Part shown: one piece after another, positions 38,001 through 48,000 of the stretch | Numbering within the stretch: the stretch's first letter is position 1 | Layout of the letters: each line of letters starts with the position of its first letter | NCBI GenBank assembly: GCA_008360975.2 | Contig: CM039183.1 | Coordinates: forward strand, 9,389,762 to 9,453,761 | DNA length: 64,000 nucleotides | DNA from: Lichenostomus cassidix | Lineage: Eukaryota > Chordata > Aves > Passeriformes > Meliphagidae | Direction: 5' to 3' | Translations under genes and position numbers: made by a program | The notes under the pieces: model-generated | Database searches by the model: none | Seen by the model: only the letters and a program-made list of their open reading frames with translations | Told to the model about the DNA's origin: nothing

Positions 38001-40429
38001 AGAGCCACACTGCTAGATGAGGAGTGCTGCTCGAGTGGAACAGGCAGCTCTGGCTGTAGGCAGGCCCTTTGTTTGGCTTTTCCCAAGTTGCCAGTGCTGA
38101 GGGGGTCTTTATTTGCAAAAAGTTGTCTGCTCTGGGGTCAGTATTAGGTGTTTGCCTGCCAGCTCCTGCATGCACCAAAGGAAAGACATCCTGGGAGGAA
38201 ATGAAGTTGTGTTGTACAAGTATCTCATGAAATTTCGTAGTATTCATGTGTATTGCAATCAGAAAGGGAAAGGCCAAGGATGTAATTAGAAACGTGGGAA
38301 GCAGTTCACTCTCTCTTTTTTTGAAAAATGCAAGGTGTGCCAACATTCCAGAACACCAAACTTTGCCACTCTTTCCTAATTAGCAAATGTGTTGATAGGC
38401 AGATTACCTGGCAGTCTGTAGTGTTTCTAATTAATTGACTTATGAAGTCCAGTGTCTGTTTCCCCCTTCCCAATCTTTGCAGCTTTTGATTTCTGTTTGT
38501 TCATTTATTATCTTGCTCATTTATTTATCTTCAATGCAGAGTGGTATTTGCAGGATCTTCATGAGACCTGGCCTCAATCTGACTGGCTTTGGCCATCCTT
38601 GCTCAAAGACAGGGCTGCACTTAGACTATGCCTGTAGCCCACGTCAGGCCAGTACTGCTGCAGAAAGGCACAGCTCCATTCCTTCTCTTTTAGCATGTCA
38701 TCTTCATGTGTGAGCACCTCAAGGACCTGTGTCAAGGCTACAGCTGCACAACTAAATCTGTGATACTGCTCCCTGGGAAGCCCATGGCTCTGAAATGGGA
38801 TGCATTTTGGGTGGCTCCTCCTTGCAGACGCTCAGTTTCTCCCCTCCTGCTCCTGTAGGCTCTGGAAACCTCTGCCAACACACTTCCTAGTCCAGCATTT
38901 TGTGGCTCCGTTGCAGGCTGCTTCTCCATACTTACTGACAGGTTTGGGCAAACTGCGTTTGGGTCTTGCAGACACCTTCTGATCAGGCTGCTCCAGAGCT
39001 GCAGAGCAGAATTTCGTGGCCAGAAAGGTCTCTCTGAATCAGGTGTGAGGCCATGTGAGGAGCAGTCGGCAGCGGGATTATTCTCCTTGCGGAGCCCAAC
39101 CTCATCCCGCCGCGCTGGAGCCTCTGCTGTGCACGAAGCACAGGAAGGAGCTCTATTCATATCGATTCGTATCGTGACCTATGCTCAGCTGGGAGTGCTT
39201 CTGAGTGTGGATGCAGGTTGTACTAGTTGTGTTGGGAGGAACAATCTGAGTTACAGCGTGATTGTAAACTCCTGCCAAGAAAGACTCGGGAGAGTTACAG
39301 TAGGAAACAGAAGGGGCGGTGAGCTTTTTCTTTTGCTGGTGTAAAATTGGAGCAACCGAGCAGAGTCAGAAGCGTTTAAAACTCAGAAGATACAGGCTCA
39401 GGCTTTTTACTGCCGAGCGTAACACGGCAAGATCAGGGCTGTGCATATCGGGCTGGAGCCCAGCTGCTTATTTAGCAAATGTTTGTGGTTCTGCCTCTGG
39501 TGCCAGTGATAGCGTGCACACACCCAGGCACAGGGACTGTAAACCTGCCGTGGACTTTGAGCTCCGGAAGGCAGGCGCTGCTCGGCTGGGCGCATCCACG
39601 GCGCAATTGCGCAAGGCCAGATCCCGCTGTGTTACAAATCTGGTGTAAAGGAGGGCGGAATGGGGCCCTGGAATTCAGTGAATCTGGCAGGCAAAAAAAC
39701 CCCCAACAACCCAGTCGAAAAGATATTCTGTGTAGCTTTTGAATAGCACAAGCCCACTGAACAGGTATCACTCAGGCCCTAAAGAAAATGAACCTTTTCT
39801 TTTTATTTAGTGATTTTTATTATGACACTGGTAATTTCAGGAAGAGACTTGTTTCCCCAGGCAGAAGGACCAAATCTCAGTGCCTTGCTGTTGGAAAGTA
39901 TCCAGCCAGGGAAATTCTGGTTTTAATGTCTGCCAGCTCCTGGGCAATTTGCGAATCACTCGTCAAAATCTAGTAAACGGTTTGTGAATTGCTTTGCAGA
40001 TTGGTTTAAGTCTAACCCTCTGCCACAGATACGGGATGAGAGAGCTTGGATCTCCTCAAAGGAATGGCTGATAGCACGGGTGGAAAGGGAAGGGTGGGCT
40101 GAGGCCTCCAAACCGGTAAAATAAAACATTGGTTTTTAGATCTGATGCCTTTTCCTCCCTTTTTAGTGAGTTCAGCAGAGTGCTCAAGTGCCAGTCCTGG
40201 TGTTTAAACATCAGTTAGATGGGGCCTTCTCAATTACAATTTTAAGAATCCATAAAATCAGCACTTAATCTCCTTTTATTTTGGCAGATTCGCTATTTTA
40301 ATTGTTTGGTGCTGGTTTTCCTTTGTGCATTTTTGTCAGGTACAGTTTCCAGGGTAAGGAAACATTTCTTCTAAAAGTATCCTTCTTTTCGGTTTTCTAA
40401 CTGAAAATGGAACTGAGTATCTTAGCAAG

Positions 40430-40690
40430 ACCATCATCTTGATTGATCGCAAATCATTACAGACCGTTTTGAGCATAATGCCTAAACGAGTCGTGATATT
40501 AACGACTAATAATCGCCTTTATATTAGGTCTTAAAGCTTTATTGTCCCGAAGTACAACCGGTTTAGTGGAACATGAAAGGCCAGAACGATCCGAGATGCC
40601 TGCTGGGGTTACAGCCAAAACTGTAAGGTGTTTGAATCGCCTTTAGCAGCGGCGGCTGGGATTACAGCCCCTTTCGAAACACAGTCATCG
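40430..40690. promoter_or_regulatory. CpG-retaining AT-rich shore of the SERTAD2 promoter
   Basis: This segment is AT-rich yet unusually full of CpG: GATCGC, AACGAGTCGTG, TTAACGACTAATAATCGCC, CCCGAAG and CAACCGG. That suggests long-term protection from germline methylation. Two local repeats are present. AATCGCCTTTA occurs at 40,511-40,521 and 40,635-40,645. GCTGGGGTTACAGCC (40,602-40,616) recurs with one mismatch at 40,655-40,669. I infer a promoter-proximal regulatory region belonging to the adjoining island. Confidence 0.45.
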
Positions 40691-40879
40691 AGGTGACTTA
40701 AAATAATCGTCTTCTTTCCAGATAGCGCCTGGTGCCGAGCGCTTCCCTCCTTCCCCCCAGTCTTCGCGCGCTCGAACATCTCCGTTTGGCCTCATTTTTG
40801 CGCTTCGGTGGTATCTGCACAGCCCAAATTAGCAGCGAGGATTCCACGGACGGGGGCCGCCGCCTCCCTCGGCTCCCAG

Positions 40880-40885
40880 GTGAGG
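40880..40885 (+). other. SERTAD2: Candidate alternative first-exon splice donor (CAG|GTGAGG)
   Basis: This is a full consensus donor after position 40,879 near the upstream edge of the CpG island. It would define a more 5' first exon. No transcript evidence is available. Confidence 0.35.
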
Positions 40886-41229
40886 TCCCGGGGCGGGGGG
40901 CAACCGGGAGCGTTCGGGGCTTTCTCACCATCTCCCCCTCGCCCCCGCTCTGCTCGGCCGGCTGACCGGAGGTGCGGGGGCAGAATTTTGGCTTGTACCG
41001 GGAACAACCCGGAGCCAACGCCGCGCGGAGAGCAGGGCTGGCCGAGCCCCCTGTCCCGGCCGGGTCCCCGGCACCGGATAGCAGGGATACTTGTCATATT
41101 TGCGGTCGGGGCTCGCTGGCACCCGCCTTTGTGGCGGCCCGGCGCTCCCCGGGGAAGCCGCGGCGGCTGCGGGGGCCGTGCCGCCCGCCCGGGGCCGGGG
41201 CACGCGTGGGCAGCGCGGGGAGCCGGAGC

Positions 41230-41548
41230 GGGGGAGGAGGAGGAGGAGGAGCGGCAGCAGCGGGGGCTGGGGGGGCGGGGGAGGAAGGCCGGGGCCGAGG
41301 CGGAGCTTTGACGCGGGCCGGAGGGTGAGGAGCTCGCCGGAGCCGCCCCTGTCGTCAGTGCTGGCGGCAAGTGCTGGGAGCCGGGGCTGGTGGTGCCTCC
41401 TCCTTCTCCTCCTTCTTCTCCTCCTCCTCCATTGTATAATGCTGCGTGATCGCAGCCGCTGGGGCAGAGCGGAGGCTTAAATCCTCACGCCGCCTGCTCC
41501 TGCCTCCTCCTCCTCCTCTTTTCCTCCTCCTCCTTTCCTCCTCCTCCG
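41230..41548. repeat. GGA/CCT-rich homopurine-homopyrimidine tracts in the CpG island
   Basis: GAGGAG-type purine repeats occupy about 41,230-41,250. CCT/CTT pyrimidine repeats occupy about 41,396-41,430 and 41,491-41,548. Mirror-symmetric tracts of this kind can form triplex DNA and are common at housekeeping-type promoters. Here they flank the TATAAT-like word at 41,435. Confidence 0.75.
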
Positions 41549-41594
41549 CATCCCACCCGGCCCCTCCCCGGAGCGGCGCGGCGAGGAGCGACAT

Positions 41595-41609
41595 ATGGAG
41601 CTGCTCTAG
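41595..41609 (+). other. Minimal upstream ORF, 4 codons plus stop
   Basis: ATG-GAG-CTG-CTC-TAG lies in the candidate exon 1. The +4 base is G, but -3 is C, so the initiation context is moderate. It counts only if the transcription start lies upstream of it. Confidence 0.35.
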
Positions 41610-41637
41610 GGCGAGAGTTTCCGACCTCCCCCTCTCC

Positions 41638-41646
41638 ATGCTTTAG
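41638..41646 (+). other. Minimal upstream ORF, 2 codons plus stop
   Basis: ATG-CTT-TAG lies 31 bp before the end of the candidate exon 1 (41,668), with a weak initiation context (T at -3, C at +4). Confidence 0.35.
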
Positions 41647-41663
41647 TTCTCAGGTGGAGCTGC

Positions 41664-41668
41664 ATGTG
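41664..41668 (+). other. SERTAD2: Exon-1 half of a splice-created AUG-stop element
   Basis: The last five exon bases are ATGTG. Joined to the exon-2 start (ATATATG) they read ATG-TGA-TAT-ATG. This is a start codon followed directly by a stop, in frame with and nine bases upstream of the SERTAD2 initiator. The element exists only if the 41,669 donor is joined to the 57,452 acceptor. Confidence 0.4.
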
Positions 41669-41674
41669 GTGAGT

Positions 41675-41722
41675 GGGGCTGGGGGGCTGAGGGCATCGGG
41701 GGGGGTGGAGGGCAGGGGGCGG
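41675..41722 (+). other. G-quadruplex-prone tract next to the exon 1 donor
   Basis: Beginning directly after GTGAGT, the plus strand carries at least five runs of three or more G (lengths about 4, 6, 3, 8, 3 and 5) with loops of 1-5 nt. This satisfies standard G4 patterns. In the RNA, G-runs just inside an intron commonly enhance 5' splice-site use through hnRNP H/F. A C-rich run follows at 41,728-41,740. Confidence 0.6.
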
Positions 41723-42059
41723 TGAAACCCCCCCACCCCCTCCGGCTTTGCGAGTCATCGGGGCTTGTTTTATCTCTACCTTTAAATTGGTGCCCGGGCA
41801 GAGCAGCCCGGGGCGGGGATCCTCCCCCTCTCCTCCGGGGGGGGGTTCGCGGTGAGATGAGCAGAGGAGGGAGAGCGGCGGAGTTGACCTTAAAATACGC
41901 CCCTTCCCCCGCCGATGCGGGGGGATCCCGAGCCGAAGCAGGTGCTGGTAGCCGGAATATACTTTTTTATCGAGGTGGCTGCGCCGGCCCCGCTAGCGCG
42001 GCCGCTTGCGCTCTCCGGAGCCGGGCTCCCTCCGACGCCGAGAAAGCCGCGCCACCCCG

Positions 42060-42065
42060 GTAAGT
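42060..42065 (+). other. SERTAD2: Candidate alternative first-exon splice donor (CCG|GTAAGT)
   Basis: GTAAGT after position 42,059 has the strongest intronic hexamer of the three island donors. It could end a downstream alternative first exon or a longer form of exon 1. Confidence 0.4.
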
Positions 42066-45000
42066 TCGCGTGTGCGCCGGGGAGCCCCTGGAGCTGCAGC
42101 CTCGCTCCGCTCTCCCACTAGGAGCCGGGGCTTCGGGGAACCCCGAAAAGTGCGCGCCGTAGTGTCGGGAGGGTTAAAAGGGCCTGGGGGAGACTTTCAC
42201 TCGGCTGTAGCAAAGCTGACATATGGCTGGGCAGGACCCGGCTGGCCCCGCTGCCTGGCCCTTTTCAGGGTTGGTGTTAGGGCAGGGGATTAGCCTGTCT
42301 TTTCCCTGAGCAATAGCGCGCATGGGTCTTCCTTGGGAGCACCGCCAGCGCGGAGAAACAGGCGTCTGGGGGGCTTTTGTGAGTAAGGTGGTTCATCTTT
42401 TGGAAGCGATGGCAGAAAAATGGATTTATTAGGGTTTTCTCCAGGGCGGATGAACGCTTGAAAAAAAGATCCTTTTTGCGATGCTACTTTGATTCAGAGC
42501 GTTGGCTGCTTTACTCACATCAGGATGTGGAAAAATAAGTTCTTCTTAGACATGAAAATAGGAGTACAGTTACCTGCTGTCATTTCTTGCATTTTGTGAA
42601 ACACAGCCGGAAAGCCCAGGGCCACTTTTGTTGCAAATCTATGGAGGGGGTTGTGTGCTGTCCAGTGGGCCCCTTGGTGGCTGATTTACAGCTGTTGGTC
42701 AGCTGCTGGTGTAAAATAAAGCGAATCTGCCCATTTTTATCTCCATCGGGGGAGGGAGGGGGGGTGGTCTGTCAGCTTCTTTATCCCAACTTCGGCGCAG
42801 CACGCCAGAGCTGTTGCGTGTGGCGGCGTGTGCTCAGACTGATCCAAGGCTCTCGGGAGCAGGAAAGTCCAGGTTTTTTCATCTGGTGCCTGGTGCAGTC
42901 ATCAGGCTGACTCTCGCTGCTGTCAGTGGGTGCTGGATTTGGCCACTGTAGGATGTAGTGTTGCTCAAACAACAGTGGGAGGGGGCTTGGCTGCCCCAAA
43001 CACCAGTTTTACACTTGTGCCTCTCAAATGAGTAAACACTTGCTGTGTGTGTGAGTTGAAACAATGCTTTCTGCCTTTTTTTTATTCTGATAATTTTAGG
43101 CGTGCACCTGCACGAGTGAAGGTTCCAGTGTCTTATGGACTTCTCGCAGGGTACAAAATAGACAGAGGCACCTCAGTTTGCATCTAAAGGGCACAGGAAG
43201 CTTTCACATGGTAAAACAATCTATAAAAATGAATTGTGTTTTCTTTAAAATGATCACTTTAGAAATTAGCCAACTGATTTAGCAGGGTAAATTGAAAGTA
43301 GCCCTTTCTGGCTGAAGTTAAAATGCACGCATTTTTACATAATAAGATGGTATCTTTGGACTGTGATTTAACATAATGAACCAGTGGTAGAGATAGGAGG
43401 AGGATTAGCAGTCTGTGCTCCTGGACAGGTATCCGAGAGCATGTCCTTCGGAATAGTTCCATTGTTCAGGCAAGTGTTGCAGCATCCAATGTAACAGCTC
43501 CAGATATTCCTCCTCTCGTGACTGATCCTGCTTCCATTTAAGTTGGTAGCAGAAACCACCCACTCCTTTTCTGCAGGAACTGGATTGGACTGCTAACGAA
43601 TGAAGCTAGACTTTGTGCATATTAAAGCACTGCTTTGATTTTTGTGTCAAGCTGATTTCTTTTTCTCTGAAGCGGATTGAAAACAAACAAAAAGAAACTT
43701 GATAGCCATAGGTCCTTCAGGTTTTGTCTGTAGATGAAGCAGTCTTAAAGAGCATTAAATGCATCTGTAGGTGCTGATTTATTAAGTGATGTAATTGTAT
43801 TCCTTTATACACCTGCTCTTTTTTATGGGAAAGATGAAATAATGAGCTTCACAGTGGAAATAATAACGTAAATATTCCAAGTGCTCCACTTGTCTGCCTG
43901 AGAGGCATCAAGGACTTTGAGATAATGTCCTAATAGCAAGGAAACCCTCAAATTTCATATTCAAAATTTATTTTTTTAGCTTCCATGAAGTACAGCAGAT
44001 TTTATGTAATATCTAGTTTGAAGGATTTTGCCATCATTCACACAAGCTGCTTTTGTTTTTTTCAATAAATATTTCATTGGGAAACATTTTTTTTTTTTTG
44101 AGGAACTCTGACTTTTTTCACACTGATGTAAAGCACTCCTGGCACAGTTCATCTCTGGCAGTGCTAACACTAGACAGGTGATCCAAAGTACTTGTGACTA
44201 TTTTTGCTTTTATGTAACATCTTAAAGTGTAATCTGTCAAACAAGGAGAATGCAGTACTTTGAAAGTGTAAGTAGTCTTCTGGTGATCTACTTCTTATAA
44301 GGGCCTGGTAGCAAGAGAGACACCTTCTTTTAACTCAGCTTTGTGGTGTAAGTGGCTCACAAGGAGACAGCTCCAGTTGCAGTGGTTCCTTAACATGCAC
44401 ACAAATCAGTGCCAGAAACAGCAGCTTTCAGTTACCAAGTCCAAAGATCAGGAGTGTTTCAAAGGAGAGAGCAAGGTCCAGCTTCAATGTAAGCAGGTTG
44501 GCACTAAGCACAGATCTTTAGTCTTGATGAATCTTTTGCTAATTAATGGTTTGTGGAAGATGAAATTTGCCAATCAGAGCACGGGGCTCATTTTCTTCAG
44601 GGGTATATAATTGCATGTTTTCTGCCATTTCTTTTGATTTCTAAGCTTCCATCAGTCAGAGAAACTGCTGTCATGAGGAGGTGCCTGTTTTCTATAAACA
44701 GGGAGACCCTCACCATGCATTAGTTCTTTAATTCTTTTATAAACAGAGTAATTTTTTGTGTTTGCTGTAGTGGAGGCTTCAGGTTTGTTCAGCATTACCA
44801 ATGCAAACACTATAACAAAAATAAGATAACAATGCTTGGCTTTTCAACACGAGTGGGGAAAGCAAGCCCCATAAATGTACTGTACTAATATTGCTCTTGG
44901 ATCTGCTGAAGTCAAGCCCAAACTGAAGTCCAAAGCAAACGTGTGGCAGGGAGACAGCAGAGGTTTAGTGGGAGAAACAGGCCTGTGTGTCACAGCAGGG

Positions 45001-48000
45001 TCCCTGCCCTCTGTCTCTTGGCTGTGTGGGTATGAAACTGTGTGCCACTGAGCAGAATAGAAACTGCAGTGCCACGTTTGCCTCACCGATGAACATCTCA
45101 GATGCTGAGTGTCACTGCCAAGTGGCCAGGATGAGCTGCAAAGATGCACTGGCTGGGACATTCCTCCAGCTCAAAGGGGATTTTTGGGGTGGGGAAGACC
45201 CGATTCGAGGGGCATTTCCAAGGGAAAGTTGGGGCAGTCTCCAGGGGCATTGGGAACAGCCTCACTGGTCTTCAGAAATGGCTTTAAGCTGTGACTAGGA
45301 GCAGTAAGGCTTGAACGGGCTGAAGAAACTGTCAAGTCACCAGAGAGCAAGTTTTTGATTTTCTCATGTCCCTTCTTTGAGGGAGGAGGCTCATCTAGCT
45401 CAGGTGAGACAGCAGCCACCACCACATCAGAGTGACTGTGGATTTGGGCTGGTGCAGTGAAATGAAAACCATGCTCAGAATCCTGCATCAGGCTAGCTCA
45501 GACCACTGTGGCCAGGTTTGGTACCCTTCTTGGCTCAGTACACGACATCACAGGTGTTGCCATAGAACCTCTGAAGTTCCCAACCTGGATAACATCAGTG
45601 TTTTGGGTACCAGTGGCTTTAAAGAGGAATTTTTCCTTAATATCGCTCTGGAATTGAGTTTTAAGTGGCACTGAACAACATGAGTCTCAGTCTGTGTAGT
45701 TTTTAAGAGCCAAAACCTGTTTTTTGCTTTCACACTAGTAAGATGTATTGGATTTCATCTGACAGTTTGCTTCCAGTGAAGTTAAAATAAAAATTGTATT
45801 CTTAATATAGTAGAATACAGGGAGAAAAGTTCAAACGTGGGTTGCTTTCTTTTAATGTTAATTTGAAAAGTGGGCAGTATATGGAAGTAGCAGAAAAAAG
45901 AAGTTCCCTTTTTCAAGGAACCCTGAATTGGTGGAAAGATCTACATTTTCTAATACTTCCTCAGATGTAACAATTAAAACTGTTTTCTTGATCCCAGATT
46001 TTCCACTCCACCCCAGAAACCCTTGTACTGTTCGAGCCACACTCGCCTTTAATGGAAATGTGACAATTATTGGCTGATTTCATACAGTTTCTTATAGCAG
46101 CCTGTAACATTAGTCTTAAAAAACCCCTCCTGTCGTGCCAGGCAGGCAATAAGGTTGAGTGAACTGCTCTATAGCAAGAACCACCCATGATTGGAGGTAA
46201 ACTATGCGGATATATGTTGGGGTGGAGGTTGAAAGGAGCGTGGAGGGCATATTTGAAGCAGACGGTGCAACTGCTATAGCAGGTCTGACTAGTTTGAGAT
46301 GCCTCAAGGCAGCTTTGTCTTAACTTCAGGTAGCTGCAAAATGAAGTTTTAAATCCTAATTCAGAAATACATCATCATCGTCTTCCGGTGCCTCCACAAA
46401 CTTTACTTTTCATGTGTTTTTGCAGGCACTCTTTCTGCCCTGGAAAAAAGCCTTTAGTAGGTACACATCCACGTGCAGGCATGTCATTTGCATCTTTTTC
46501 AAATATACATTTCATCAAGATAGGAGACTGGCGTTTGTGTGCAAACCACAGTGGGTTTTTTTTGAGCAGTGGTAGTAACATTTTGCCTTCTCACTGCTCT
46601 TGTGTGAGACGAGCCACTCTATTTCAGCACTTTTGGCATGGCCTGATTTGCTGCAGGTCATGTCTCATGCTTTAGGAGCCTGAGCTGCTGTCCTAAACAG
46701 GGATTTTGCCCATGCTGGCTGTCCCAGGGGTGCAGTAACCTGCTTGGGTTACCTTCCTGGGATCTGGCTCCCCTTTACCCCCTCCTGTTCCATCTGCTTG
46801 GTGAAACTGGCTGTTCTAAACAACCCTTCCACTTTCCTCCCCTAACTAAAGTGTTCCACAAATAGCTTGTGAATGAATAGGAGAGAGAGGATATTTTGTG
46901 TGTGTGTGACACACAGTGACAAGCTTCCTGTTGCTGCTCTGCTTCCCCTTGCTTGGCTGGGGGACACACGTGATACATGTGTGCTTGGACAAGGACTTTT
47001 CTTTTTAATTGTGGGGAAAATCAGTGTAATACTATCTTGGGTGAGGTGAATGGGTTGTGCCTGACTGAATATGAAATGAAGTTTAGGACATTCCGTTTCC
47101 CGAGCTGTTCTCCTTCTCTATTTTCCACTCACAATTTCCAAAGTCTTCGTTTGTGGTTAAGTTTCTTTGTTCTGTGTTGATTAATCTGTCCTAAGCATGC
47201 TTCAAAATACAGATTTAATACATGTTGTCAAAATACGCTGTTGAAAGGGTCTCTTCATCTAAGTTTAAATGACTTACTTGAAAATGCTTCAATGTTCATT
47301 GTTCCAAATAGAAGTGATGTGGATCCCATGGTGGCTGTTTTAAAGAATATCACTTCGGTGTAGTAGTTTTTACAGTGAAATCAAGCAGGTGCCATGAAAA
47401 ATGGAATCTCTTTCCTCTCTAACTCATAGCCATTACAGGTTGAGAATAATTTGAGGCTGGCCAAAGTTCCCTTTAATCAGTTTTCAGAAGGCTCCTTTGT
47501 AGGACATGGAACCATGCTGTATTTCAACAAATGCATGAGCTTTAGTACACTGGACTGAAAGGCCAGCAGTTATCATCTTGTCCAACATCATTTAAGACCA
47601 TCTTGGCAAACTTTCATGTCAAATTTTAACTACCTTTTTTGTGTTTTGTTTTCACTGGTGGTGGAGAAATGGCCAACAAGTTTTTCACCTCTTTAAGAGA
47701 AACTTGCAGGGCGAGTGGGTTCTTTTTTAATGGAATGTGTTTGTTTGCAGGGTTGTGTTAATTTTATTTAAGCAAAAATGTTGAAAGCAGCTCATGTGCG
47801 GTTCCAGCTACTTTAAAAATGCCAGGAAAACACCTTTCCTTTCTCCTCCTCTAACTCTCAGTAGTGTGAAACTGGTTAGCAAATAAAATCTGCAGGCCAG
47901 AAACTAAAATGACTTATCATTGCTGGGATTTGTATGGCGCATTTGCAGTGTCTGTTTCTTCAGAGGTTTTCTTTTCCTTTCTCCTCTTCCCTCCTGCCAT

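Larger units (their letters stand above)
16286..40429. other. Gene-free upstream region, right part
   Basis: No gene is supported over this 24 kb. It contains unique AT-rich DNA, a CR1 3' end, simple repeats, pyrimidine-rich blocks (about 17,000-17,460 and 22,410-22,960) and candidate regulatory pockets, which are listed separately. Open frames of up to about 160 codons occur, but they are mutually overlapping on both strands, often rich in S, L, C and P, and carry no recognisable domain. Confidence 0.7.
41465..41668 (+). other. SERTAD2: Candidate 5' noncoding exon 1 of SERTAD2 (start approximate)
   Basis: The 3' boundary is inferred from the GTGAGT donor at 41,669. The 5' boundary is a guess placed about 30 bp downstream of the TATAAT-like word. 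The segment has no long open frame but contains several ATGs followed almost at once by stops. Splicing to the acceptor at 57,452 adds only four leader bases before the SERTAD2 start codon, so practically the whole 5' UTR comes from this exon or from an alternative to it. Confidence 0.4.
40700..42200 (+). promoter_or_regulatory. SERTAD2: CpG island, SERTAD2 promoter region
   Basis: About 1.5 kb is very GC-rich with undepleted CpG, by far the strongest island in the window. It is the only plausible promoter for the coding exon 15-16 kb downstream on the plus strand. Three good plus-strand splice donors lie in it: CAG|GTGAGG at 40,880, GTG|GTGAGT at 41,669 and CCG|GTAAGT at 42,060. This implies alternative first exons or nested leader lengths. 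A TATAAT-like word sits at 41,435-41,440, but island promoters usually lack TATA boxes and the start site cannot be fixed from sequence. Long reading frames across the island in several frames are a GC-content artefact. Confidence 0.8.

Noticed and set aside
40792..41370. Long frames on both strands in the CpG island (up to 192 codons)
   Set aside because: Few stops are expected in GC-rich DNA. The composition is A/R/G/P-rich, the frames overlap on both strands, and no domain is visible.
47550..47615. Possible minus-strand CR1 3' end (CATCTTGTCCAACATC)
   Set aside because: Similarity is limited to a short stretch without the terminal repeats or the GGAAGGGACC block. It may be a relic but is not supportable by eye.
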